Shown: positions 45,623 to 54,439 of the stretch, piece after piece | Numbering within the stretch: position 1 is the stretch's first letter | Layout of the letters: each line of letters starts with the position of its first letter | From: Duganella sp. BJB480 | GTDB taxonomy: Bacteria; Pseudomonadota; Gammaproteobacteria; Burkholderiales; Burkholderiaceae_D | Direction: 5' to 3' | Assembly: GCA_003416985.1 (NCBI GenBank) | Contig: QVIN01000002.1 | Coordinates: 496,001-560,000 of the forward strand | Length of the DNA: 64,000 nt | Translations under genes and position numbers: made by a program | Notes under the pieces: model-generated | The model's input: the letters and a program-made list of their open reading frames with translations, nothing else | Databases searched by the model: none | Told to the model about the DNA's origin: nothing

Positions 45623-46071
45623 GATCCGTCCTCCTGCATCGCTGCTTCTGCCAGCCGTGTCGCATCGGGTTGAATTTCCTCGTAGACCTCCTTGACCAAG
45701 CTGCGCCCTCGCAGCAGATGGCGTCCGAGTTGTTCGATGAACTGCTCGAAGCGAGCCTTGCCCTGGGCCTTCGCGGCTTCCTGATGGGCCTCGGGAACGG
45801 GTGTGCTGACCGTCAGGTAGTAGCGCACGTACAGCGCCAGTGTCTCGATCAGGATGTTCTGGTCACGCTCCAGACGCTCAAACTGGCGCGAGAGCCGGTC
45901 TAGCCGTTTGGCGGTGGCCGCTTCCCGCTGGTCACCCGCGTCCGGTGAGAGCCAGGACGCGAGCGCCGCCGCGACGATGGAGGATTTGGACACGCCTTTC
46001 TTGGCGGCCAGTTCGTCCAGACGCTTGGCGTGGTCATGTTGAATAAAGAGATTCAAGCGAGCTTGGGTCAT
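45619..46071 (-). CDS. CopG/RHH-domain protein of the ICE transfer region
   Basis: 150-residue protein with an N-terminal ribbon-helix-helix (RLNLFIQHDHAKRLDELAAK then GVSKSSIVAAALASWLS) and a C-terminal coiled coil and helix (LDRLSRQFERLERDQNILIE). It lies between traG and trbB, overlapping both by 4 bp. In Tn4371-type ICEs a CopG-like gene keeps this place. It may repress the trb operon or help at the origin of transfer. Confidence 0.88.
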   Translation of the reverse strand: MTQARLNLFIQHDHAKRLDELAAKKGVSKSSIVAAALASWLSPDAGDQREAATAKRLDRLSRQFERLERDQNILIETLALYVRYYLTVSTPVPEAHQEAAKAQGKARFEQFIEQLGRHLLRGRSLVKEVYEEIQPDATRLAEAAMQEDGS

Positions 46072-48059
46072 AGCTGGATTCCGTCGTCAGGGTCGAGAGC
46101 GGCCAGCCGTGCCGTGCGCTGCAAGCGCGGGTCGAGCTGGTTCGGGAGGGGGAGCGGGAAATCGTCGTCATCAAGCAGCGACAGGTCGCTGGCCGGTTGT
46201 TCGGGTTCGGGGCTGTAGGTGGCGACTTCGGATAGCTCGGGCTGCTGACGCGGGCCGCCGTCATCGGCCGATTCACCCAGTCCTGCCGTGGTGGACGTGG
46301 CTGGCACAGTGGGCACAGCCAGGGCACTCCAGTCGTCGGCGCGTACCGCTGGCATGTCGGCGTAGCGACCCAGTGTTAGCGTGGGTGGCGGCAGTACGCG
46401 CTGCTTGAAGTTGGCGTCAAGGTAATAGCGCAGCTTCTTGGCTTTGATCGGTGCATGACCGGAGACCATCACCACCGATTCATCCGGTGGCAGTTGCATC
46501 ACTTCGCCGGGCGTCAACAGTGGCCGTGCCGTCTCCTGGCGCGACACCATCAGGTGGCCCAGCCACGGTGCCAGACGATGGCCCGCATAGTTGCGTTGTG
46601 CGCGCAACTCGGTGGCTGTGCCCAGCGTCTCGGAGATGCGTTTGGCGGTGCGTTCGTCGTTGGTGGCGAAGGTCACGCGCACATGGCAGTTATCGAGGAT
46701 GGAATGGTTCTGACCGTAGGCCTTGTCGATCTGGTTGAGTGATTGCGAGATCAAGAAGGCACGCAGGCCGTAGCCAGCCATGAAGGCCAAAGTCGACTCG
46801 AAGAAGTCCAGACGGCCCAGTGCCGGAAATTCGTCGAGCATCAGCAGGAGCTTGTGCTTGCGTTCTATGCCATCGGAGCCGTCGAGCGATTCGGTGAGCC
46901 GCCGCCCGATCTGGTTGAGGATCAAGCGGATCAGCGGCTTGGTGCGGCTGATATCCGAAGGTGGAACCACCAGGTACAGCGACACCGGATGTTCGGCAGA
47001 GATCAGATCAGCGATGCGCCAGTCGCAGCGCGAGGTCACTTCGGCCACGGTGGGATCGCGGTATAGACCCAGGAAGGACATGGCCGTGGACAGCACACCC
47101 GAGCGCTCGTTGTCCGACTTGTTGAGCACTTCGCGCGCGGCCGATGCGACAACAGGATGGGTGCTCTCGCCCAGGTGGCGCGTCGTCATCATCCGATGCA
47201 GCGTCACCTCAAACGGGCAAGCTGGGTCGGACAGAAAGTTGGCGACACCGCGTAGCGTCTTGTCTTCACCGGCATAGAGCACATGCAGGATCGCGCCGAC
47301 CAGCAGCGCGTGCGAAGTCTTCTCCCAGTGGTTGCGCCGTTCCAGCACACCTTCCGGATCAACCAGGATGTCAGCGATGTTCTGCACGTCGCGCACTTCA
47401 TGCGCGCCGCGTCGCACTTCCAGCAGCGGGTTATAAGCGGCGGACTTGGGATCAGTGGGGTTAAACAGCAGGCAGTGCGAGAAGCGCGAGCGCCAGCCAG
47501 CAGTGATATTCCAGTTCTCGCCCTTGATGTCGTGGATGACTGCCGATGCAGGCCATGACAACAGCGTCGGCACCACCAGACCCACGCCCTTGCCCGAGCG
47601 TGTAGGCGCAAAGGTCAGGACGTGTTCGGGGCCTTCATGGCGCAGATACTGGCGGTCATGTAGGCCGAGGAAGACACCGGCCGGGCCGGTCAATCCGGCC
47701 CTGCGGATTTCCTCGGCATCGGCCCAGCGTGCAGAGCCGTAGGTCGTGACCAGCTTGGACTGCCGCGAACGCCATATCGACATGCCGATGGCGACCACCA
47801 TGGCAGCCAGGCCACTGGCACCGGCGATACTGCCACCCGTGTTGAAGATATGCGGCGCGTAAGCGTCGAAGAAGAACCACCACTCGAATAGACGCCAAGG
47901 GTGATAGACCGGCGTGCCGAAGAAGTCGAACCAAGGAGTGCCAAGGCGTAGCTGGTAACCCAGGGCAGCGGCGGTCCATTGTGTGGCACCCCACACGCCG
48001 GCTATGACGATGCTGAACACCGTCAGCACCTGACCGAACAGCACACTGGTCCCTTGCAT
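46068..48059 (-). CDS. traG: Conjugal transfer coupling protein TraG (VirD4-like)
   Basis: 663-residue VirD4-type coupling ATPase that brings the relaxase-bound DNA to the mating pore. Two or three N-terminal membrane segments (VLTVFSIVIAGVWGATQW, then GASGLAAMVVAIGMSIW) precede the motor with Walker A PTRSGKG at 152-158 and Walker B in LLLMLDEFPALGRLDFFEST, plus AGYGLRAFLISQSLNQIDKA. The start ATG at 48059 has CGGAGG upstream, so I set it there. It is first in the transfer operon (traG, copG, trbB and on). Confidence 0.95.
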   Translation of the reverse strand: MQGTSVLFGQVLTVFSIVIAGVWGATQWTAAALGYQLRLGTPWFDFFGTPVYHPWRLFEWWFFFDAYAPHIFNTGGSIAGASGLAAMVVAIGMSIWRSRQSKLVTTYGSARWADAEEIRRAGLTGPAGVFLGLHDRQYLRHEGPEHVLTFAPTRSGKGVGLVVPTLLSWPASAVIHDIKGENWNITAGWRSRFSHCLLFNPTDPKSAAYNPLLEVRRGAHEVRDVQNIADILVDPEGVLERRNHWEKTSHALLVGAILHVLYAGEDKTLRGVANFLSDPACPFEVTLHRMMTTRHLGESTHPVVASAAREVLNKSDNERSGVLSTAMSFLGLYRDPTVAEVTSRCDWRIADLISAEHPVSLYLVVPPSDISRTKPLIRLILNQIGRRLTESLDGSDGIERKHKLLLMLDEFPALGRLDFFESTLAFMAGYGLRAFLISQSLNQIDKAYGQNHSILDNCHVRVTFATNDERTAKRISETLGTATELRAQRNYAGHRLAPWLGHLMVSRQETARPLLTPGEVMQLPPDESVVMVSGHAPIKAKKLRYYLDANFKQRVLPPPTLTLGRYADMPAVRADDWSALAVPTVPATSTTAGLGESADDGGPRQQPELSEVATYSPEPEQPASDLSLLDDDDFPLPLPNQLDPRLQRTARLAALDPDDGIQL

Positions 48060-48205
48060 CCTGACCTCCGAATTTCTTCTGCACGTCGCGTGCACAAAGA
48101 CGTGCCGCAGACGTGAGGTTCGGTGTTGGGTCAGCGCCGGTCAAAGACCGTTATCGGCACAATCCAAGGAGAAAAAGAAAGATTTCCAGCAGGGGCGTAG
48201 ACAAG

Positions 48206-48238
48206 AAAAACGCCGCAAGCGGATGCGCATTGCGGCGT
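48206..48238 (-). terminator. Terminator between eexN and traG
   Basis: On the minus strand ACGCCGCAA, an 11-nt loop and TTGCGGCGT (9-bp stem, plus-strand 48210-48238) run into TTTTTC. It ends eexN transcription and isolates the traG operon. Confidence 0.8.
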
Positions 48239-48344
48239 GTAGAGTGATTTGTTGAAAATTTTTATGCCGACGCGAAGAATCGGTACGCACGGGGTCACTC
48301 GATTGGCATTTGACACTCACAGTACCGCCATCTACGCGAGGTGA

Positions 48345-48587
48345 TCAGTTCTTCGGTGTCGGCTCGGGGGTGTAAGGCGTGCCGTTACCCATGAAGCGTT
48401 TGCGTGTGGCTTCGGCCACTGCGTTGCACAACGCATCGCCTAGCTTCGCGCGATCAGCCTTGCACTGCGTACGCAGTTCCTTCAATCGTTCAGGGTTGGC
48501 GGCCAGTGATTCAACAGTCTCCGTCGAGGCGGACTGGCCGCAGGATGTCAGCAATACCGCGAGCATCAGGGCAGTAATTATCTTCAT
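48345..48587 (-). CDS. EexN-family entry-exclusion lipoprotein
   Basis: 80-residue lipoprotein of the EexN/TrbK type, expected to block entry of a second copy of the ICE. The signal ends LLTSC (Cys16). The short mature part has a Cys pair (Cys42 and Cys54) and ends TRKRFMGNGTPYTPEPTPKN. RFMGNGTPYTP (64-74) is nearly the same as TrbJ residues 224-234. The ATG at 48587 is preferred because it gives a classical lipoprotein signal. It is 11 bp downstream of the LysR gene. Confidence 0.88.
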   Translation of the reverse strand: MKIITALMLAVLLTSCGQSASTETVESLAANPERLKELRTQCKADRAKLGDALCNAVAEATRKRFMGNGTPYTPEPTPKN

Positions 48588-48598
48588 GACATGGTCTC

Positions 48599-49510
48599 TC
48601 ATTGAACGGTGGCGGGATTCGATGCTTGGTCATGGACAGGACTCACCCTGTCGATGAAGCGGCTCAACTGCTCGGAAGGGTCAGTGTCTGGGCGCAACAG
48701 GTAGGTGGTCAGCAACGGTGAACGACCGGCCAGCGGGCGGGCAATCACATTGGGATTGCGGCATGCAGTGATCTGGCTTTCTGCCGCGAACCCCAAGCCA
48801 TAGCCAGCAGCGACCAAGGTCATCATCAAGTCCAGCGTCGGCACGCGATCCACCACGATGGGCTTGGCATCCACCGTTCGCAGCACTCGTTTGACCTGCT
48901 GCCAGAAGCACTCGCAGATTTCGGGATGGCACAACACCAACGGATAGCGCATCACCTCGTCGAGCGGGATGCGACGGTGCACCAGGAGCGGATGGCGCGC
49001 CGGTACAGCGATCACCAAAGGCTCACTCCAGACAGCCTCAGCAAGGAGACCTTCGCCCACTTCATCGGATTGCGCAAACCCAGCGTCATACAGGTCACTG
49101 TTCAACCCCTTGATCTGCTGCGATAACGGTGTTTCCGTCAAGCGAATCTCTACGTCTGGTTCTTCTTCGCGGCACTGTGCCAGCAAAGCCGATAGTCGTG
49201 GCTGAGCAATGCCATGGGACAGCGCGATGCGCAGGCGGCCGTGGTAACCGGTAGCCGCCGCCTTCACGCTGGCTTTGGCTTGGTCAATAACTGCGAAGAC
49301 GCGGTGGGCCTCCTCCAGAAAAACCTTACCCGCCCAGGTCAACCGCGTGCGTCGTGTCGTCCGTTCGAACAACTGCACGGCCAAGTGGGATTCCAATTCC
49401 TTGATAGCCCGCGACAACGGCGACTGCTCAATGTGCAAGCGCTCGGCCGCACGAGCAAAATGCAGCTCCTCAGCGACGGCGACGAAATAGCGGAGATGAC
49501 GTAGTTCCAA
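48599..49510 (-). CDS. LysR-family regulator beside eexN
   Basis: 303-residue LysR-type regulator. The N-terminal winged HTH starts MELRHLRYFVAVAEELHFAR and contains the recognition helix QSPLSRAIKELESHLAVQLF. The effector-binding domain follows (GRLRIALSHGIAQPRLSALL). It lies just upstream of eexN and in the same direction, a common layout in Tn4371-type elements. Its targets are unknown: cargo genes at its other side, eexN, or transfer genes. Confidence 0.92.
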   Translation of the reverse strand: MELRHLRYFVAVAEELHFARAAERLHIEQSPLSRAIKELESHLAVQLFERTTRRTRLTWAGKVFLEEAHRVFAVIDQAKASVKAAATGYHGRLRIALSHGIAQPRLSALLAQCREEEPDVEIRLTETPLSQQIKGLNSDLYDAGFAQSDEVGEGLLAEAVWSEPLVIAVPARHPLLVHRRIPLDEVMRYPLVLCHPEICECFWQQVKRVLRTVDAKPIVVDRVPTLDLMMTLVAAGYGLGFAAESQITACRNPNVIARPLAGRSPLLTTYLLRPDTDPSEQLSRFIDRVSPVHDQASNPATVQ

Positions 49511-49879
49511 GGTGAATCCCCTTTTCTCTTTTATTCACGTCTCCTTAGAACTGCGGTCACGTGCAAAGTTGACAAAAAACAATACAGTCTCTTGGAGTAG
49601 CATCTGTAAGTGACTGATTAATAAACTTTCTAATGTTCAACCGATGCAGCGCCTTCTCGCTGGTGATAGCCTAACGTTTGTTGCCGCCCGATCCCATTTG
49701 GAAGCTGTATTAGGCGCTCCAGCGCACTACTACCGCCAGTCTGCAGGGTCGCCTTGGGGCGAGCACACAAGCGCTGGCCCAGGCCAGCCGCCAGAATGGT
49801 GGAGCTCAATGGCGGCCGTTGACCCACCTCCGTCAACTTGCTGCGCCTGAGCGCCCTGGCAGGGTAGGCCGCATTCATG
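49511..49879. other. Start of the cargo region, no clear gene
   Basis: About 369 bp between the LysR regulator and xdhC. An 81-86 codon leftward frame exists (49630-49890), but it overlaps the xdhC stop, has no ribosome site and shows no family signature. It may contain the LysR promoter. This is the junction between ICE core and cargo. Confidence 0.35.
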
Positions 49880-50926
49880 TCAAACCCCACATGCCGGAGC
49901 AGTGAGTGTCAGGTGCCCGGTCGGCTTAAGTCGGGACTTACCCGCCGCGACCTGTACCGGAGCAGACAACTGGACACCGTTCTTCACGGCCACCACTTCT
50001 GCCATGATCGACAGAGCGATTTCGGCTGGCGTCTTGCTGCCAATGTACAGACCTGCCGGCCCGTGAAGGGCCTGCAGCATGTGTTCCGATAGGTCAAAGT
50101 GCGTGCGCAACCGCTCACGCCGTTGTGCGCTGTTGTGGCGCGAGCCGATGGCGCCCACAAAGAAGGCCTCGGACTGCAGCGCGTCGATCAGGGCGAGGTC
50201 GTCCAGCTTTGGATCGTGCGTCAAGGCCACCACTGCGGTGCGCGCATCAGGCCGCAGCCGCAGGATCAAGTCGTCGGGCATTTCGTGGCTGACCATTACG
50301 CCGTCCAGGCTCCAGCCGGCGCGGTGTTCCTCGCGCGGGTCGCAGACGATCACCTCGAAGCCCAGGCTCAGCGCCATCTGGCACATAAAACGCGACAGGT
50401 CCCCGGCACCGATCAGGATGAGCCGGGCCTGCGGCCCCAGATAGGTGCAGAGGTGCGAATCCGTAAGCTGCGGCACGCCGTCGCGCCGGCCTTCGCGCAG
50501 CTCCACCCGGCCGGTGCGCAAGTCCAGCCGCCGCTCGGTGCTGCGCCGCTGCTGGCAGGCCTGTAGCAGCGTGTCCAGCCGGCTGTAGGCGGACACGGGC
50601 TCCAGCACCAGTTCCACCGTGCCGCCGCAGGGCAGGCCGAAGCGGTGCGCTTCGTCGGCCGAGATGCCGTAGCGCAGCACAGCGGGCGTTTCAGTAGCGC
50701 AGGCCGCCTGCACGCCACCTTCGCGGATACGCTGGATCAGATCGTCTTCGATGCAGCCACCCGACACCGAACCGACCGTCTCGCCCCGCCCGTTGATGGC
50801 CATGAGCGAGCCGGGTGGCCGGGGCGAGGAGCCCCAGGTCCGCGCGACAGTGACGAGTACCACGGGCAAGCCCTCCGCCTGCCAGCTCAGTGCGGTGCGC
50901 AAGACCAGAGTGTCGAGATCTTCCAT
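49880..50926 (-). CDS. XdhC-like molybdenum-cofactor insertion protein
   Basis: 348-residue XdhC/CoxF-family protein that sulfurates the molybdenum cofactor and passes it to xanthine-dehydrogenase-type enzymes. The N-terminal XdhC domain has VLVTVARTWGSSPRPPGSLM and GETVGSVSGGCIEDDLIQRI. The C-terminal Rossmann domain has ARLILIGAGDLSRFMCQMAL and AVVALTHDPKLDDLALIDAL. An AAGGA site precedes the ATG. It is 21 bp after the large subunit gene, forming the operon 2Fe-2S, Mo subunit, XdhC. Confidence 0.93.
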   Translation of the reverse strand: MEDLDTLVLRTALSWQAEGLPVVLVTVARTWGSSPRPPGSLMAINGRGETVGSVSGGCIEDDLIQRIREGGVQAACATETPAVLRYGISADEAHRFGLPCGGTVELVLEPVSAYSRLDTLLQACQQRRSTERRLDLRTGRVELREGRRDGVPQLTDSHLCTYLGPQARLILIGAGDLSRFMCQMALSLGFEVIVCDPREEHRAGWSLDGVMVSHEMPDDLILRLRPDARTAVVALTHDPKLDDLALIDALQSEAFFVGAIGSRHNSAQRRERLRTHFDLSEHMLQALHGPAGLYIGSKTPAEIALSIMAEVVAVKNGVQLSAPVQVAAGKSRLKPTGHLTLTAPACGV

Positions 50927-50947
50927 GGTGCTGGTGTCCTTCAGGAC

Positions 50948-53194
50948 TCAAGCCAGGTTGAACGGCAACTGGCGCAGCCGCTTGCCGGTCAGCTGCGCAA
51001 TGGCGTTGGCGAAAGCCGGCGCCAGCGGTGGCAGGCCGGGTTCGCCAATTCCTTTGGGCGGCTCGGCGCTGGGCACAATGTGGACATCGAACGCCGGTAT
51101 GTCGGTGATGCGCGCCACAGTGTAGTCGCCGAAGTTGCTCTGCTGCACCTCGCCGTCCTTCAATGTAATGGCGGCGCCAGGCAGGCACATCGACAGGCCC
51201 ATCACCGCCGCGCCCTGCACTTGCGCCTCCACACTGCGTGGATTGACTGCCAGGTTGCAGTGCACGCCAGCCGTGACCCGGTGCAGCACTGGGCGGCCTT
51301 CCTGGATCGAAGCCTCGACGACGTAGGCGACGACAGTTTCGAAGCACTCGTGCACCGCCACTCCCCAGGCTCGACCGGCGGGTAGCCGATTCTTGCCATA
51401 GCCACTCTGGTCCACCGCCAGTTGCAGCGCGGCGCGGTGGCGCGGTTGCTTGTCGCCCCATAGCTGCATGCGATAAGCCACTGGATCCTGCTTCGTGGCG
51501 CGCGCGATCTCGTCGAGTAAGCTCTCCATCACGAAAGCAGTGTGGGTGGAGCCCACGCTGCGCCACCACAGCACTGGCACGTTTAGCTTCGGGTGATGCA
51601 TGGTGAGGCGCATCGGCAGCGGATAAGGATCCCGCATGCCCTCCGCCGCAGTGGGGTCGATACCGTTCTTCACTCGGCCTCCGAACACGGTGCCAGTAAC
51701 GATAGACTGACCGACGATGACGTGGTCCCATGCCAGCACCTGGCCGCGTTCGTCGAAGCCGATGCGTGCGCGGTGCAGGTGCATGGGACGGTAGTAGCCG
51801 CCCTTGATATCGTCTTCTCGGCTCCACAGCGTGCGCACTGGTGCGTTCAGGCCGGCGGCACGCGTAGCCTTGGCAACTTCGCAAGCCAAGACGACGAAAT
51901 CGCTGCTGCTCACGCCACGTCGACCAAAGCCCCCTCCTGCCATCTGCACGTTCACCTGCACCTGCTCGGGTTTGAGACCTAGAACGCGCGCGGCTGCGAC
52001 GTTGTCGACGCCCGGGAACTGGGTGCCGGTCCACAACTCGGCGCTCTCCTCCGAAAACTGCACTGTGCAGTTCAACGGCTCCATTGGTGCGTGGGCTAGG
52101 TAAGGGAACACGAACTCGGCTTCCAGTTGCCGGGGCGAGGTCGCCAGCAACGCCATGTCAGCATCGAAATGGCGCGGACCAGGCTGGCCAGCTAGCTCCT
52201 GGTACTGAACCAGTTGCCGTTCGCTGTCCACCTTCTCGACGGCAGCCGTGTCCCACTGTAGCTTGAGTGCGTCGCGCCCTTGCTTGGCCGGCCAGTAGCC
52301 GTCGGCGACCACGGCCACGCCTTCACCTCCACGTTCCAGCGGCACGCGCAGCACGGCCTTCACGCCCTTGACAACGCGCGCCGCGCTGTCGTCCACAGCG
52401 GAGAGCTTGGCACCGAAAACCGGCGGACGGGCCACCACGGCAGTAAGTTGCCCCGGTCGGCGCACATCGATGCCAAAGTCCTGACGACCACTGCTCTTGG
52501 CCCGTGCATCGATGCGCGTGGTGGGGCGGCCGATGATCCGAAAGTCCTTGGGGTCCTTGAGTGTAACGTTCTCGGGCACGGGCAAGGCCATGGCGGCTTC
52601 GGCCAGCTCGCCGTAGCCCAGCTTACGTCCTCCCGGACCGATCACGCTACCAGCCTGCGTGCGCAGGCTCGCGACGTCCACGTTCCAGCGTGCGGCTGCC
52701 GCGCTCAGCAGCATGGCCCTGGCGCGCGCGCCGAGCTCGCGGTACTGTGTGAAGCTGTTCTTGATCGAGTTGGACCCGCCGGTGATGTGCATGCCGAAGC
52801 GTGGATCTTGATAGGCGGCGTCGCTGGAACCGTTCCGACTTCGCATTAGGCTCCAGTCCGCGTCCAGTTCCTCGGCTAGGATCATCGGCAAACCGGTCTG
52901 CACACCCTGACCGAACTCCAATCGGTTGATGGTGACCGTGACCTCGCCATTAGGCGCGATCTGTACGAAGGCCGAAGGCTGTTGCGTCGGCCTGAGGGCG
53001 CTGTTCGCCTGGCCTGCACCGGTGGTCTGTGCTGTTGCTAGGAGGGGAAAAACACCGAGCGCTAGGCCACCGATACCAGCCAGCTTCAGGAAACTGCGGC
53101 GCGGTAGTGTAGCAGCAGCTTTATCGGGTTGATCACGGTCAAGCAGATGCCGCAGGGCTTGGGGCATTTCGCTGTGGTCTAAATTGCGCAACAT
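50948..53194 (-). CDS. Xanthine-dehydrogenase-family molybdenum subunit, isoquinoline oxidoreductase-like
   Basis: 748-residue molybdopterin subunit. A twin-arginine signal (RRSFLK at 32-37, then a hydrophobic LAGIGGLALGVFPLLA) sends the folded complex to the periplasm. Landmarks: VTINRLEFGQGVQTGLPMIL (MoCo side), VQVNVQMAGGGFGRRGVSSS and the SEYTHTAFVMESLLDEIA-like VGSTHTAFVMESLLDEIA segment, ending GIGEPGLPPLAPAFANAIAQ. It resembles isoquinoline 1-oxidoreductase beta or aldehyde dehydrogenase IorB/SorB-type subunits. With its 2Fe-2S partner it likely oxidises an N-heterocycle or an aldehyde. The substrate is unknown. AAGGAG lies before the ATG. Confidence 0.93.
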   Translation of the reverse strand: MLRNLDHSEMPQALRHLLDRDQPDKAAATLPRRSFLKLAGIGGLALGVFPLLATAQTTGAGQANSALRPTQQPSAFVQIAPNGEVTVTINRLEFGQGVQTGLPMILAEELDADWSLMRSRNGSSDAAYQDPRFGMHITGGSNSIKNSFTQYRELGARARAMLLSAAAARWNVDVASLRTQAGSVIGPGGRKLGYGELAEAAMALPVPENVTLKDPKDFRIIGRPTTRIDARAKSSGRQDFGIDVRRPGQLTAVVARPPVFGAKLSAVDDSAARVVKGVKAVLRVPLERGGEGVAVVADGYWPAKQGRDALKLQWDTAAVEKVDSERQLVQYQELAGQPGPRHFDADMALLATSPRQLEAEFVFPYLAHAPMEPLNCTVQFSEESAELWTGTQFPGVDNVAAARVLGLKPEQVQVNVQMAGGGFGRRGVSSSDFVVLACEVAKATRAAGLNAPVRTLWSREDDIKGGYYRPMHLHRARIGFDERGQVLAWDHVIVGQSIVTGTVFGGRVKNGIDPTAAEGMRDPYPLPMRLTMHHPKLNVPVLWWRSVGSTHTAFVMESLLDEIARATKQDPVAYRMQLWGDKQPRHRAALQLAVDQSGYGKNRLPAGRAWGVAVHECFETVVAYVVEASIQEGRPVLHRVTAGVHCNLAVNPRSVEAQVQGAAVMGLSMCLPGAAITLKDGEVQQSNFGDYTVARITDIPAFDVHIVPSAEPPKGIGEPGLPPLAPAFANAIAQLTGKRLRQLPFNLA

Positions 53195-53204
53195 AGCGAC
53201 TCCT

Positions 53205-53678
53205 TCAGGCTAAGGTTTTGGCGGCATCGGCAACCGCGATCCGGATGCGGGCATAGGTGCCACAGCGGCAGATGTTGCCAACCATGGCCGAGTCGATTTC
53301 GGCAGCGCTGGGCTGCTTGCCGCGCGGTAGTGATTTCAGGAACGCGGTCGCGCTCATGATCTGGCCGCTCTGGCAATAGCCGCATTGCGCCACGTCGTGT
53401 TTGACCCAGGCGGTATGCACAGCGGCACCAACGCGATCGGCCCCATCAGTGATTCCCTCGACTGTGGATATTTTCTTGCCTTCGGCTGCTGATATTGGAG
53501 TGATGCACGAACGGATTGCCTGGCCGTCCAGGTGTACTGTGCAGGCTCCGCATAGTGCCGCGCCACAGCCGAACTTGGTGCCGGTCAGGCCCAGCGTGTC
53601 GCGCAGAACCCAAAGGATGGGGGTGCCGGGGTCGGCTTCGACCGTGTGGTCGCGACCGTTGATGTTGAGATTGTTCAT
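53205..53678 (-). CDS. 2Fe-2S small subunit, isoquinoline oxidoreductase alpha-like
   Basis: 157-residue electron-transfer subunit with two 2Fe-2S clusters. The first, plant-ferredoxin-like, uses Cys38, Cys43, Cys46 and Cys58 (KFGCGAALCGACTVHL). The second uses Cys99, Cys102, Cys137 and Cys139 (QCGYCQSGQIM, GNICRCGTY). The start at 53678 places the fold at MNNLNINGRD; an upstream in-frame start would add a Pro-rich stretch belonging to a decayed gene. The large subunit starts 10 bp after it. Upstream is a truncated SDR gene. Confidence 0.94.
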   Translation of the reverse strand: MNNLNINGRDHTVEADPGTPILWVLRDTLGLTGTKFGCGAALCGACTVHLDGQAIRSCITPISAAEGKKISTVEGITDGADRVGAAVHTAWVKHDVAQCGYCQSGQIMSATAFLKSLPRGKQPSAAEIDSAMVGNICRCGTYARIRIAVADAAKTLA

Positions 53679-53700
53679 GATGGGTGGGTTCTCTGCTGAA

Positions 53701-53880
53701 TCAGTAGGAAAGAGCGGCCGACAGGCCGCGGTGGGAGTCAGCCCCGGCGTCGATCGTCGCCGTGACTTTTCCGAGGGTGCGGCCGGTGGCATTGACTGGG
53801 TGGCCGACGGCCAGGGCCGCTTTGGCGATGTCAGCGCCCGGGCCACGGCTTGCGCCGGTGATGAACCCAACTTTGCTCAT
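53701..53880 (-). pseudogene. Truncated short-chain dehydrogenase (SDR)
   Basis: 59 codons encode MSKVGFITGASRGPGADIAK, the N-terminal Rossmann strand of an SDR, with TGASRGPG in place of the usual TGASRGLG. A second strand and VNATGRTLGKV follow. The frame then stops after VTATIDAGADSHRGLSAALS. Full SDRs are about 250 residues, so about 190 are missing, including the YxxxK active site. It lies 22 bp upstream of the 2Fe-2S gene. Confidence 0.8.
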
Positions 53881-53948
53881 TTTTTAAAAGCTCCTTAAAC
53901 TTGATGTGCGACTGTAGGGACGGGCAGAAAAAAGAAAACGTGCTTAAT

Positions 53949-53975
53949 GCTGCATACCTTGTGAAGGTATGCAGC
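53949..53975. promoter_or_regulatory. Perfect dyad, operator-like, upstream of the truncated SDR gene
   Basis: GCTGCATACCTT (53949-53960), 3-nt spacer, AAGGTATGCAGC (53964-53975): a 12-bp perfect inverted repeat, 69 bp before the SDR start. The GGTAT/ATACC half sites resemble operators of HxlR or TetR regulators. On the minus strand a T-rich run follows 14 nt later, so a terminator for the cytochrome gene is the alternative. Confidence 0.5.
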
Positions 53976-54060
53976 TGAAGTGACTCGACGTATTGACGAC
54001 GTTCTGGAAGATTGCAGGACATCTGGGATGTGCCTTGTGCCACGATGCATCCTTACGCGA

Positions 54061-54438
54061 TCACTTGGCGCCATCGAGTAGCCATTGCGCAAGTAACTGC
54101 AGATCTGCATCAGGAACTTGAGCTTGCGCTGGCATCGACATCGGGCCCCACTTCCCAGAACTGCCAGCCTTGATGCTTGCCGCCAGTTGCGCGGTAGTTC
54201 CTTTTCCCTCGCCGTACCTTGCCCCAATATCTTTCCAGGATGGGCCAACCACTTTTACCGTAGGCTGATGGCATGCGACGCACGCATACTTCTGCGCTAG
54301 CGCTTGGCTGGCTACTGCGTGGGTCGGCCATACGATGCTCACACAGACACCCATCGCGATGACAAGAGAAGCGCCCAAAGAGCCCTGAATCGCTGTGATG
54401 CGGTCAGCGCCGCGTCGTTGTGTACATTCATTAGTCAT
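54061..54438 (-). CDS. Class I cytochrome c, periplasmic
   Basis: 125-residue monoheme cytochrome. A signal-anchor or signal peptide (SLGASLVIAMGVCVSIVWP, residues 20-38) is followed by the heme site CVACH and the distal Met region WGPMSMPAQAQVPDADLQLL. This is the cytochrome c class often encoded with isoquinoline-oxidoreductase-type enzymes, to which it passes electrons. The ATG at 54438 has GGAG upstream. It lies upstream of the molybdenum enzyme genes on the same strand, separated by the SDR fragment. Confidence 0.87.
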   Translation of the reverse strand: MTNECTQRRGADRITAIQGSLGASLVIAMGVCVSIVWPTHAVASQALAQKYACVACHQPTVKVVGPSWKDIGARYGEGKGTTAQLAASIKAGSSGKWGPMSMPAQAQVPDADLQLLAQWLLDGAK

Positions 54439-54439
54439 T

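Noticed and set aside
49630..49890. A leftward frame of 86 codons before xdhC
   Set aside because: It overlaps the end of xdhC, has no ribosome site and no family match.
50691..52034. A 447-codon leftward frame inside the molybdenum enzyme and xdhC genes
   Set aside because: It is Arg-rich noise in another frame of two conserved genes.
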